A DNA stretch of 64,000 nucleotides from Mycobacterium sp. NS-7484 (lineage in GTDB: Bacteria > Actinomycetota > Actinomycetes > Mycobacteriales > Mycobacteriaceae): contig NZ_MBEJ01000099.1 of the NCBI RefSeq assembly GCF_001953975.1, positions 112,901 to 176,900 of the forward strand, in the 5' to 3' direction. Every line of letters begins with the position of its first letter. The first letter of the stretch is position 1. The translations under genes were made by a program, and so were the position numbers. The notes below the pieces were generated by a model that did not search any database, was not told where the DNA came from, and saw only the letters and a list, made by a program, of their open reading frames with translations. This document shows, piece after piece, positions 40,534-48,122 of the stretch.

Positions 40534-41973
40534 GGTTCGCTCAGCGCTCGGCGCAAGGCGATCATCCTCGTCTCGTGCTGCCTGAGCCTGCTGATCGTGT
40601 CGATGGACGCCACCATCGTCAACGTCGCGTTGCCCAGCATCCGCGACGATCTGGCGGCCACCCCGTCGCAGCTGCAGTGGATCGTCGATGTCTACACGCT
40701 CGTGCTGGCCTCGCTGCTGTTGTTGGCCGGTGCGACGGGCGATCGGTTGGGTCGCCGGCGGACGTTTCAACTCGGCTTGACGGTCTTCGCGGTGGCCTCG
40801 CTGTTGTGCAGCCTGGCGCCCAACATCGAGACGCTCATTGCCGCCCGGTTCCTGCAGGCGATCGGCGGTTCGATGCTCAACCCGGTGGCGATGTCGATCA
40901 TCACCCAGGTGTTCACCGGCCGGGTCGAACGGGCCCGGGCCATCGGCGTGTGGGGCGGTGTGGTCGGGATCTCGATGGCACTCGGCCCGATCGTCGGCGG
41001 GGCGCTGATCGAGTACGTCGACTGGCGGTCGGTGTTCTGGATCAACCTGCCGATCTGCGCGTTGGCCGTCGTGCTCACCGCGATCTTCGTGCCGGAATCG
41101 AAGTCGACGACGATGCGTGATCTCGATCCGGTCGGTCAGGCCCTCGGGGTGGCGTTCCTGTTCGGCGTCGTCTTCGTACTGATCGAGGGGCCCGGTTACG
41201 GCTGGACGGATCCGCGCACGCTGGGCGTCGCCATCGTCGCGCTACTGGCCCTGGTGGCCTTCCTGCGCTACGAATCGCAGCGGCGGGACCCGTTCATCGA
41301 TCTCCGGTTCTTCCGCAGCGTGCCGTTCGCCTCGGCCACGGTGATCGCGGTCTGCGCGTTCGCCGCCTACGGGGCGTTCCTGTTCATGATGTCGCTGTAT
41401 CTGCAGACCGAGCGCGGTTACTCCGCGATGCACACCGGTTTGATCTATCTGCCAGTTGCCGTCGGGGCGTTGATCTTCTCGCCGTTGTCGGGCCGGCTGG
41501 TCGGGCGGTATGGCAGCCGGCCGTCGCTGTTGGCCGCTGGCGCGACGATCACCGTGGCCACGATCCTGCTGACCCGGCTGACCGCCGACACCCCGGTCTG
41601 GCAGCTGTTGGCGATGTTCGCGGTGTTCGGCATCGGCTTCTCGATGGTGAACGCACCGATCACCACGACAGCGGTCAGCGGTATGCCGCTGGACCGAGCC
41701 GGTGCGGCCTCGGCGGTGGCCTCCACCAGTCGCCAGGTCGGCGTGAGTATCGGTGTGGCCCTGTGTGGTTCGGTGGCCGGTACGGCGCTGGCGGACGCCG
41801 GCGCGGACTTCGCCGCGGCTGCTCGCCCGTTGTGGTTCGTCTGTGCCGCACTCGGTTTGGTGATATTCGCGCTCGGCGTCGCCTCCACCACGCCGTGGGC
41901 TCTGCGCTCCGCGCAGCGGTTGGCACCGCTGATCGGAGCGCACCACACCTCGGAGGTGACCCATGTCCGGTGA
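40519..41973 (+). CDS. Multidrug MFS exporter, EmrB/QacA (DHA2) type
   Basis: 484 residues and about fourteen membrane segments. MDATIVNVALPSIRDDLAATPSQLQWIVDVYTLVLASLLLLAGATGDRLGRRRTFQLGL (~31-89) carries motif D1 and the G-D-R-x-G-R-R loop of DHA2 proton-drug antiporters; VWGGVVGISMALGPIVGGALIEYVDWRSVFWINLP is motif C. GTG 40519 lies inside a palindromic operator. The MarR gene overlaps its 3' end by 11 bp, so the pair is a self-regulated efflux operon. Confidence 0.9.
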   Translation: MNTTVGSLSARRKAIILVSCCLSLLIVSMDATIVNVALPSIRDDLAATPSQLQWIVDVYTLVLASLLLLAGATGDRLGRRRTFQLGLTVFAVASLLCSLAPNIETLIAARFLQAIGGSMLNPVAMSIITQVFTGRVERARAIGVWGGVVGISMALGPIVGGALIEYVDWRSVFWINLPICALAVVLTAIFVPESKSTTMRDLDPVGQALGVAFLFGVVFVLIEGPGYGWTDPRTLGVAIVALLALVAFLRYESQRRDPFIDLRFFRSVPFASATVIAVCAFAAYGAFLFMMSLYLQTERGYSAMHTGLIYLPVAVGALIFSPLSGRLVGRYGSRPSLLAAGATITVATILLTRLTADTPVWQLLAMFAVFGIGFSMVNAPITTTAVSGMPLDRAGAASAVASTSRQVGVSIGVALCGSVAGTALADAGADFAAAARPLWFVCAALGLVIFALGVASTTPWALRSAQRLAPLIGAHHTSEVTHVR

Positions 41974-42391
41974 CCGGCGGGCCGAGTTGGCCGATGAGGT
42001 GTGGCGCGCCCTGACCGGGTTGGTCTTCGACCATCGCGACCGCTGGCGTCGCGCGGTGATCGAACGGACCGGGCTGCCGTTCAGCCGCGTTCGCATCGTG
42101 AAACGACTTGCGCACAAACCGTTGACGGTCAAGCAGCTGGCCTACGCCGCCACCGTCGACGCCCCGGCCGCCACGGTCGCGGTCAACGACCTTGAGGAAC
42201 GCGGCCTGGTGGTGCGCGAAATCGATCCGGCCAATAGGCGCTGCAAGCTGGTGTCGCTCACCGACGCCGGTCGCGCACTGTTGGCCCGGATCGACGAGAT
42301 CGAAGACCCGGCGCCCGAGGTGTTCGCGGCGCTCGACCTCGGGGATCTCGAAGCGCTGCAAGTGATCCTGGGCAAGGTCTCCGGGGCGTAG
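41963..42391 (+). CDS. MarR-family repressor of the efflux operon
   Basis: 142 residues. Winged helix at PFSRVRIVKRLAHKPLTVKQLAYAATVDAPAATVAVNDLEERGLVVREIDPANRRCKLVSLTDAGRALLARI (~38-108), the MarR pattern with a DPxNRR wing. Translation is coupled to the upstream exporter by an 11-bp overlap. It most likely binds the nested palindromes at the operon start and releases them when the exported compound is present. Confidence 0.88.
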   Translation: MSGDRRAELADEVWRALTGLVFDHRDRWRRAVIERTGLPFSRVRIVKRLAHKPLTVKQLAYAATVDAPAATVAVNDLEERGLVVREIDPANRRCKLVSLTDAGRALLARIDEIEDPAPEVFAALDLGDLEALQVILGKVSGA

Positions 42392-42398
42392 CCGCGGA

Positions 42399-42809
42399 TC
42401 AGCTTTCGCCCCACCCGCCCTGCACCATGGTCTGGAACTTCCAGTCGCCACCGCACTTGACGAGTAGGTCGCCGTAGCGCACCTGCTGGCTGAACCCGTC
42501 GGCGGTGAAGGTCGCATCGGTGATGACGAACACCAGGTTCTCGTTGATGAAGTGCGGCGTCCGGGTGCACTCCATTGCGAAATCGGTGCTCTGGCTCAAC
42601 TGGTCGGTCATCTGCGCGACAAATCCGGCCCGGTCGACGGCCTCCGCGCGGCCGTCGGTGACTTCGTTGAGCGGAAACATCGCCTCATCGGCCATGGCGT
42701 TGATGTTCTTGTCCAGGGTCAGGGCGTCGTAGCGACTGAACCACGCCAGCACCGAGTCGATGTCGGCCGTGGTGGGGCTGAATGCGCCGGCTTGCGGCAA
42801 ATTGACCAT
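42399..42809 (-). CDS. SnoaL/NTF2-like small protein
   Basis: 136 residues from ATG 42809. Cone-shaped NTF2 fold pattern: SVLAWFSRYDALTLDKNINAMADEAMFPLNEV (~19-50), the early helix, then beta strands ending in DLLVKCGGDWKFQTMVQGGWGES. Such proteins are small-molecule isomerases or binders; no catalytic residues can be assigned. Divergent from the TetR gene with tandem operators between them, so it is the probable target gene. Confidence 0.82.
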   Translation of the reverse strand: MVNLPQAGAFSPTTADIDSVLAWFSRYDALTLDKNINAMADEAMFPLNEVTDGRAEAVDRAGFVAQMTDQLSQSTDFAMECTRTPHFINENLVFVITDATFTADGFSQQVRYGDLLVKCGGDWKFQTMVQGGWGES

Positions 42810-42826
42810 GCTGCTCCTCAGATTTC

Positions 42827-42854
42827 TGTACGACGTACACTGTACAACGTACAG
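42827..42854. promoter_or_regulatory. Tandem 14-bp palindromic operators
   Basis: TGTACGACGTACAC (42827-42840) is followed directly by TGTACAACGTACAG (42841-42854). Each contains a TGTAC...GTACA palindrome, and the two are direct repeats with 2 differences. They sit in the 58-bp gap between the SnoaL-like gene and the TetR gene, which makes them the TetR binding region. Confidence 0.75.
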
Positions 42855-42867
42855 AGAGGGTGCGCAG

Positions 42868-43644
42868 ATGAAGAAACGTGCAGGTGGAGACCGCAGCAGT
42901 GCCGGAGATCCGGCACGCACGCTCGAGTTGCTCTGGCGTGGGCCAGACCGCAGTGCCCGCACTCGCGGCCCCAAACAACGCACCACGGTGGACGCGGTCG
43001 TCGCCGCTGCCATTCGACTCGCGGATGATGATGGCCTCGAGGCGCTCACCATGCGGGCCGTCGCCGCGGAGCTGGGGGTGACGCCGATGGCCACCTACAC
43101 CTACGTACCGGGCAAGGCCGAACTGCTCGACCTGATGCTCGACACCGTCTATCAGCAGATGCCGCGCCCCGACTTCGGCGGAAAGTCTTGGCGGGAAAGG
43201 GTTTCCAGCGTTGCCGCGGACAATCTCGCGATGTTCCAGGCGCATCCGTGGCTGATCCAGCTGGCCACCACCCGGCCGCCGCTCGGTCCGGGCATGATGG
43301 CCAAGTATGACCATGAGCTGCGCGCGTTCGAATCACTGGGACTCAGCGACCTGGAAATGGATTCGGCTCTGACGTATGTGCTGGGCTTCGTGAACTCGGT
43401 CGCCCGCATCGACATCGATTCGCGGCGGGCTGCGACCGACAGCGGGCAGAGCGATGCGCAGTGGTGGGAACGCGTCGGCCCGCTGCTGGAGCGGGTGCTC
43501 GACGGCGACCGATATCCGCTCGCATCGCGGGTGGGCACCGCGGCCGGACAGGCGTTCGATGCGGCCTACAGTGCCACGTACGCCTATGAATTCGGCTTGG
43601 CACGGGTGCTGGACGGGCTGGCCGAGCTCATCGACACGGACTGA
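42868..43644 (+). CDS. TetR-family regulator with TetR_C-type ligand domain
   Basis: 258 residues from ATG 42868. The long N-terminal arm is followed by a TetR-class HTH, RGPKQRTTVDAVVAAAIRLADDDGLEALTMRAVAAELGVTPMATYTYVPGKAELLDLML (~32-90), and a large effector domain (~95-258) of the TetR_C_1 group, seen in regulators of drug or antibiotic response. Its operators appear to be the tandem 14-mers just upstream. It controls at least the divergent SnoaL-like gene by inference. Confidence 0.88.
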   Translation: MKKRAGGDRSSAGDPARTLELLWRGPDRSARTRGPKQRTTVDAVVAAAIRLADDDGLEALTMRAVAAELGVTPMATYTYVPGKAELLDLMLDTVYQQMPRPDFGGKSWRERVSSVAADNLAMFQAHPWLIQLATTRPPLGPGMMAKYDHELRAFESLGLSDLEMDSALTYVLGFVNSVARIDIDSRRAATDSGQSDAQWWERVGPLLERVLDGDRYPLASRVGTAAGQAFDAAYSATYAYEFGLARVLDGLAELIDTD

Positions 43645-43653
43645 CCCGTCGGT

Positions 43654-45210
43654 TCAGTTCTCGAGCACCGCCATCGCCGCGTTGTGGCCGCCGATCCCCG
43701 AGACCGCGCCGCCCCGTCGGGAACCTGAGCCGCACAACAGGATCCGGTCGTGGCCGGTGTCCACTCCCCAACGTTGCGCCGCCGTCTCGAGCGGTTCGTC
43801 ATCTTCGGCGAACGGCCAGCGCAGCGCACCGTGGAAGATGTTGCCCGCGGTCATCCCCAGGACCTGTTCCAGGTCGGCGGTGGTCTTCGACTCGATGCAC
43901 AGCCGCCCGGCGGCATCTTCCATCAGCACATCTTGAATCGGTTCGGCCAGAACCGAATTCAGCGAGTTCAACACGGCCGATGTCAATCGGTCCCGCATCC
44001 GGTCAGGGTCGGCCAGAGCCAGTGAGTGCGGTGTGTGCAGACCGAAAACGGTCAGGGTATGGGCGCCTGAGGCGCGCAGATCGTCGGACAGGATGCTGGG
44101 GTCGGTCAGTGAGTGGCAGTAGACCTCGCACGGCAGCGGGTCGGGCACCCGCCCGGCGGCCGCGGCCTCGTAAGCGTCGGCGAGCTGGCGGTATGACTCG
44201 TTGACATGGAAGGTGCCGCCGAATGCCTGCTCGGGTGTGACGGCTTCGTCGCGCAGCCGGGGCAATCGGCGCAGCATCAGGTTCACCTTGATCTGAGCCC
44301 CCGGGGCGGTGTCGGGGGCGGGCTCGCCGAGCAGTTCGGCCAGCACGGCCGGCGTCACGTTGGCCAGCACGTGTCCGGCGCGCACCCGGTGGCCCGTCCC
44401 GTCGCGGCGGTAGCGCACCTCACCGCTCGGGTCGATGGCGTAAACGTCTGCGCCGGTGATGATTTCGGCGCCAAATCCGGTGGCGGCGGCAGCCAGGGCT
44501 CCGCTCACCGCGCCCATTCCGCCGACGGGGACGTCCCATTCGCCGGTACCGCCACCGATCAGGTGATAGAGGAAACACACGTTCTGGATCAGCGATGGAT
44601 CGTCGAGTCCGGCGAAGGTCCCGATCAGGGCATCGGTGGCCATCACGCCGCGGACCAGATCGTGCGACACCGCGGCGGTGATCGCCTCACCGATGGGTGT
44701 CTCGATCAACGCCTCCCACGCGGCGGCCGCTACGGTGTCCTGTCCGGCCAGCACGTGTGCGCGCAGGTCGCTGCGGGTGCGCAGCGGCTGCAGCAGCGTG
44801 GGCCAGATCCGGCCGGTGATCAGCTGGCAGCGGCGGTAGAAGTCGTCGAACCCGGCGGCATCGGCGTCGGCACCGATCGCGTCGAACGTCGCCTCCGGTC
44901 CGATCAGCAGGCCGGTGGCCCCGCCGCCGGCCGGATCCGGCGTGTACGACGAATATCGCCGTCGGGACAGCCGGATCCGGGCCCCGAGATCGGTGACGAT
45001 ACGCCGGGGCAGGAGGCTGACGAGATACGAGTAGCGCGACAACCGCGCGTCGACACCGTCGAAGGCGTGGGCGGAAACCGCTGCGCCGCCGACATGGTCG
45101 AGCCGCTCGAGCACCTGCACGCGGCGTCCTGCGCGGGCCAGATAGGCGGCAGCAACCAGGCCGTTGTGCCCGCCGCGGACGACGACGGCGTCCACTGCCT
45201 GTTCGGTCAC
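43654..45210 (-). CDS. Phytoene-desaturase-like FAD oxidoreductase (Rv0897c homologue) with altered GxGxxG
   Basis: 518 residues. Carotenoid-isomerase/phytoene desaturase family by HVGGAAVS (~42-49, FAD), the C-terminal FHGALRWPF and SRRGGAVSGIGGHNAAMAVLEN (~492-518, FAD-binding C-term). The first glycine of the N-terminal dinucleotide fingerprint is an arginine: AVVVRGGHNGLVAAAYLARAG (Arg12), where relatives have VVVGGGHNGL. This can come from one base change (CGC for GGC) and could weaken FAD binding. Substrate unknown; divergent promoter shared with FKBP is beyond DUF2630. The DUF2630 gene lies 7 bp upstream on the same strand. Confidence 0.85.
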   Translation of the reverse strand: MTEQAVDAVVVRGGHNGLVAAAYLARAGRRVQVLERLDHVGGAAVSAHAFDGVDARLSRYSYLVSLLPRRIVTDLGARIRLSRRRYSSYTPDPAGGGATGLLIGPEATFDAIGADADAAGFDDFYRRCQLITGRIWPTLLQPLRTRSDLRAHVLAGQDTVAAAAWEALIETPIGEAITAAVSHDLVRGVMATDALIGTFAGLDDPSLIQNVCFLYHLIGGGTGEWDVPVGGMGAVSGALAAAATGFGAEIITGADVYAIDPSGEVRYRRDGTGHRVRAGHVLANVTPAVLAELLGEPAPDTAPGAQIKVNLMLRRLPRLRDEAVTPEQAFGGTFHVNESYRQLADAYEAAAAGRVPDPLPCEVYCHSLTDPSILSDDLRASGAHTLTVFGLHTPHSLALADPDRMRDRLTSAVLNSLNSVLAEPIQDVLMEDAAGRLCIESKTTADLEQVLGMTAGNIFHGALRWPFAEDDEPLETAAQRWGVDTGHDRILLCGSGSRRGGAVSGIGGHNAAMAVLEN

Positions 45211-45217
45211 CGGCTGG

Positions 45218-45466
45218 TCAGTTCCGATAGCCTTCGACCTCGTCGGCCGGGCGCTTTTCGGCCAGGTCCGGGTCCTGCCCGGTCTGACGTAGCGCGCGGC
45301 GCTGCCGCAACAGGTCCCAGCACTGGTCGAGGGCCACTTCCAGCGACCTCAGGCGGTGGTGTTCTTCGTCTTCGTCTATCTCTTTGCGCTGCAGTTTCGA
45401 CCGGAGCTCCTGCTCTTCGGCAACGAGCCGGTGAACTTCGGCGAGGATGTCCTGATCTTTGGCCAC
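45218..45466 (-). CDS. DUF2630 protein (Rv0898c homologue)
   Basis: 82 residues from GTG 45466, almost all helical and highly charged (VHRLVAEEQELRSKLQRKEIDEDEEHHRLRSLEVALDQCWDLLRQRRALR). Coiled-coil propensity is high. It is first in the two-gene unit with the FAD oxidoreductase (7-bp gap) and divergent from FKBP, whose start is only 31 bp away. Function unknown. Confidence 0.85.
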   Translation of the reverse strand: MAKDQDILAEVHRLVAEEQELRSKLQRKEIDEDEEHHRLRSLEVALDQCWDLLRQRRALRQTGQDPDLAEKRPADEVEGYRN

Positions 45467-45484
45467 ACGACCAGTCTGCCGGAC

Positions 45485-45490
45485 TACGGT
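45485..45490 (+). promoter_or_regulatory. -10 box, leaderless-type start of FKBP
   Basis: TACGGT fits TANNNT and ends 7 nt before GTG 45498; the divergent DUF2630 start is 19 bp away on the other side. Confidence 0.45.
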
Positions 45491-45497
45491 TGATCTG

Positions 45498-45860
45498 GTG
45501 AGCACAAAACCAGAGATCGAGTTTCCGGACGGACCTGCCCCTGCCGAATTGGTGATCACCGACGTCGTGGTCGGTGACGGCGCCGAAGCCGTGCCCGGCG
45601 GCACGGTCGAGGTGCATTACGTCGGCGTCGAATATGACTCGGGTGAAGAGTTCGACAGTTCGTGGAATCGCGGAGAATCCATCGAATTTCCCTTGCGCGG
45701 CCTGATCCAGGGGTGGCAGGACGGAATTCCCGGTATGCGGGTGGGTGGCCGTCGGCAACTCGTCATCCCGCCGGCGCAGGCCTATGGCCCGGCCGGGTCG
45801 GGGCATCGGCTGTCGGGGAAGACGCTGATCTTCGTCATCGATCTGCTCGGGGTCCGCTGA
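45498..45860 (+). CDS. FKBP-type peptidyl-prolyl isomerase
   Basis: 120 residues from GTG 45498. A single FK506-binding domain: GGTVEVHYVGVEYDSGEEFDSSWNRGESIEFPL (~36-68), then LIQGWQDGIPGMRVGGRRQLVIPPAQAYGPAGSGHRLSGKTLIFVIDLLGV (~70-119), which keeps the hydrophobic pocket (Y, D, F, W, Y, F). It has no signal peptide and so is a cytosolic foldase. A 6-bp hairpin overlaps its stop. Confidence 0.92.
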   Translation: MSTKPEIEFPDGPAPAELVITDVVVGDGAEAVPGGTVEVHYVGVEYDSGEEFDSSWNRGESIEFPLRGLIQGWQDGIPGMRVGGRRQLVIPPAQAYGPAGSGHRLSGKTLIFVIDLLGVR

Positions 45861-45872
45861 AGTTTTCTTCAG
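45857..45872 (+). terminator. Hairpin overlapping the FKBP stop codon
   Basis: CTGAAG (45857-45862), TTTT loop, CTTCAG (45867-45872): a perfect 6-bp stem containing the TGA stop. A looser AGGGTCG/CGACCCT pair lies at 45899-45929. Confidence 0.4.
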
Positions 45873-45962
45873 TCGCGCCGCGCGCCGAGTTCGACACCAG
45901 GGTCGCTGATTTCACGGCGTCACGACCCTCAGGTAGATCGTGGCGAGGCGGCTGCGTGCTTC

Positions 45963-47303
45963 TCAGCTCGGCCCGGGCAGGCGTAGCAGCAATCGGGCCC
46001 CGCCCAGCGGGCTCGATTCGAGAGCCGCGGTGCCGCCGTGCAATTCGGCTTGTTGGGCCACCAGCGCCAGGCCCAGCCCGGATCCCGAGCGCGATGCCGT
46101 CGACCCGCGGGAGAACCGGTCGAACACCATCACGCGTTCTTCCTCGGGCACGCCGACGCCGTCGTCGTCGATCGCGATCTCGACGCCTTCGCGTGAGCTC
46201 ACCGCCGACAGCTGGACCCGCGTGGCGCCGCCGTGTTTGACGGCGTTGGCGATCGCGTTGTCGACCGCCAGCCGCAGCCCGGTCGGCAGGCCGATGATGA
46301 TCACCGTCGGTGACGGGGCCAGCGACACCTCGAGGTCGGGGTAGACGCGCATGGCGTCGTGGGCCGCGCGGTCGAGCAGTTCGGTGATGTCGACGGTGAC
46401 GTGATCGTCGGTGGTGGTCAGCTCACCCTGTGCGAGCCGCTCGAGCGCACCCAGGGTGGCCTCGATCCGTGACTGCGTGCGGATGACGTCGTTGACCACT
46501 TCTTTGCGTTGGTCGTCGGGCAGGTCGAGGGTGGCCAGGATCTCCAGATTGGTCCGCATCGCGGTGAGCGGGGTGCGCAGTTCGTGAGCGGAGACCGAGG
46601 CGAAGTCGCGGGCCGAGGCCAGCGCGGCCTTGGTGCGGCCCTGTTCGGACCAGATGCGTTGCAGCATGCCGTTTACCGCGTCGGCGATCTCGACGGCTTC
46701 GGTGGCGCCGCGAACCTCGACGTCGGGCGCCTCGTCGCCGGCTTCGATCTGGCGGGTCTGCTGGGCCAGCCGTTTGAGTGGGCGAACGGCGAACGCGGCC
46801 AGCAGCCAGCCCAGCAGGGTGGCCGCTCCGACGGCGAAGACACAGATGATGAGCACCCGGCGGTGCAGGTTGTTGGTGTCGGCGATGGTGGCGTCGTAGG
46901 TGGCACCGACGGCCACCCACATCGGCCCGGGCGCGGGGATCTGCACGGTGCGCACCCGCCAGCGCACGCCGTCGATATACGTGTCGGCGTAGCCGTCGGG
47001 CAGCTCCGGCAGGACGACGTTCGAGTTCGAGGCGATGTTGCCGGCCTGACGCACGGTGATCACGGCGTCCTGGTCGCTGGGCGAGCGGGGGATCTCGCCG
47101 AGGCCGCGCGGCAGGAACGGGATGGCGAAACCGGCCGCCTCGTCGAGGCGGCGGTCGAGCCGTTCCTTGCGGTCGTTGGTGATGCCGACCCACACGATGG
47201 TGCCGACGATGACGACGACGATCGCGGCGCCGATGGCGGTCGCGAACGCCACCCGGGTCCGCAGGGAGGGGGTGCGGCGGAAGATCCGGGTCAGCGGGCT
47301 CAT
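45963..47303 (-). CDS. prrB: Sensor histidine kinase PrrB
   Basis: 446 residues. Two membrane segments (residues ~18-40 and ~148-170) bracket a ~105-residue extracytoplasmic sensor; HAMP linker VRPLKRLAQQTRQIEAGDEAPD follows. The DHp domain has the phosphorylated His in SAHELRTPLTAMRTNLEILATL (~236-257) and the ATPase domain shows an N-box NAIANAVKHGG, G1 DDDGVGVPEEE and G2 GSGLGLALV. It phosphorylates PrrA, whose gene is 10 bp upstream. Highly similar to Rv0902c. Confidence 0.94.
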   Translation of the reverse strand: MSPLTRIFRRTPSLRTRVAFATAIGAAIVVVIVGTIVWVGITNDRKERLDRRLDEAAGFAIPFLPRGLGEIPRSPSDQDAVITVRQAGNIASNSNVVLPELPDGYADTYIDGVRWRVRTVQIPAPGPMWVAVGATYDATIADTNNLHRRVLIICVFAVGAATLLGWLLAAFAVRPLKRLAQQTRQIEAGDEAPDVEVRGATEAVEIADAVNGMLQRIWSEQGRTKAALASARDFASVSAHELRTPLTAMRTNLEILATLDLPDDQRKEVVNDVIRTQSRIEATLGALERLAQGELTTTDDHVTVDITELLDRAAHDAMRVYPDLEVSLAPSPTVIIIGLPTGLRLAVDNAIANAVKHGGATRVQLSAVSSREGVEIAIDDDGVGVPEEERVMVFDRFSRGSTASRSGSGLGLALVAQQAELHGGTAALESSPLGGARLLLRLPGPS

Positions 47304-47313
47304 GGCGATCGGG

Positions 47314-48033
47314 CTACTGCGTCCTGAGCACGAATCCGACCCCCCGGACGGTGTGCAGCAGCCGTGGTGCCCCGCCGGCTTCGAGTTTGCGGCGCAGGTA
47401 GCCGATGAACACGTCGACGACGTTGGTGTCGGCGGCGAAGTCGTAACCCCAGACCAGTTCCAGCAACTGGGCTCGGGACAGCACGGCGGTCTTGTGCTCG
47501 GCCAGCACGGCCAGCAGGTCGAATTCGCGCTTGGTCAGGTCCACGTCGACGCCGTTGACGCGGGCGCGCCGGCCCGGGATGTCGACCTCGAGCGGACCGA
47601 CCTGGATGGTCTCGGAGGAGAAGGTCGCCGAGGCGCCGCGCCGGCGTAGCAGGGCCTTGACCCGGGCCACGAGTTCTTGCAGCACGAACGGTTTGACCAG
47701 GTAGTCGTCGGCACCGGCCTCGAGGCCGGCCACCCGGTCGTCGACGCTGCTGCGGGCCGAGAGCACGCAGACCGGCACGTCGTTGTCCATGGCGCGCAGC
47801 GCCGTCACCACGCTCACGCCGTCGAGCACGGGCATGTTGATGTCGAGCACGATCGCGTCGGGACGGGTCTCGGTGGCGCTGCGCCGCGCCTCGGCCCCGT
47901 CCACGGCGGTCGACACGGTGAACCCGGACAACCGCAGCCCGCGTTCCAGCGAGGCGAGCACGTCGGGGTCGTCGTCCACGACGAGGACCCGGGTCGAGGC
48001 CATGCCACCGGCAGCGCTATCCATACCCGCCAT
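47314..48033 (-). CDS. prrA: Response regulator PrrA
   Basis: 239 residues. OmpR/PhoB type. Receiver domain: VLVVDDDPDVLASLERGL, phospho-acceptor Asp in AIVLDINMPVLDGVSV, and the SARSSVDDRVAGLEAGADDYLVKPF segment with conserved Lys. A winged-helix DNA-binding domain follows (VDLTKREFDLLAVLAEHKTAVLSRAQLLELVW, VDVFIGYLRRKL, TVRGVGFVL). In M. tuberculosis PrrA is essential in the host. It is divergent from the ABC exporters with an 89-bp gap that holds a strong palindrome. Confidence 0.96.
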   Translation of the reverse strand: MAGMDSAAGGMASTRVLVVDDDPDVLASLERGLRLSGFTVSTAVDGAEARRSATETRPDAIVLDINMPVLDGVSVVTALRAMDNDVPVCVLSARSSVDDRVAGLEAGADDYLVKPFVLQELVARVKALLRRRGASATFSSETIQVGPLEVDIPGRRARVNGVDVDLTKREFDLLAVLAEHKTAVLSRAQLLELVWGYDFAADTNVVDVFIGYLRRKLEAGGAPRLLHTVRGVGFVLRTQ

Positions 48034-48094
48034 CTTGCCCGATGACCCATGCCGGATCGCGTAGGCGCCCGGGAAGTCCCGGGGAAGTCTTTGA

Positions 48095-48112
48095 CCTCAA
48101 CAATTGTTCAGG
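48095..48112. promoter_or_regulatory. 18-bp palindrome between prrA and the ABC exporter operon
   Basis: CCTCAACAATTGTTCAGG: a perfect 10-bp core AACAATTGTT, extended to 18 bp with a single mismatched pair. TTGACC (48091-48096) overlaps it as a possible -35 for the exporter gene that starts at 48123. The palindrome type fits a MarR or TetR protein; no such gene is adjacent. Confidence 0.6.
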
Positions 48113-48122
48113 TTCTACGGTG

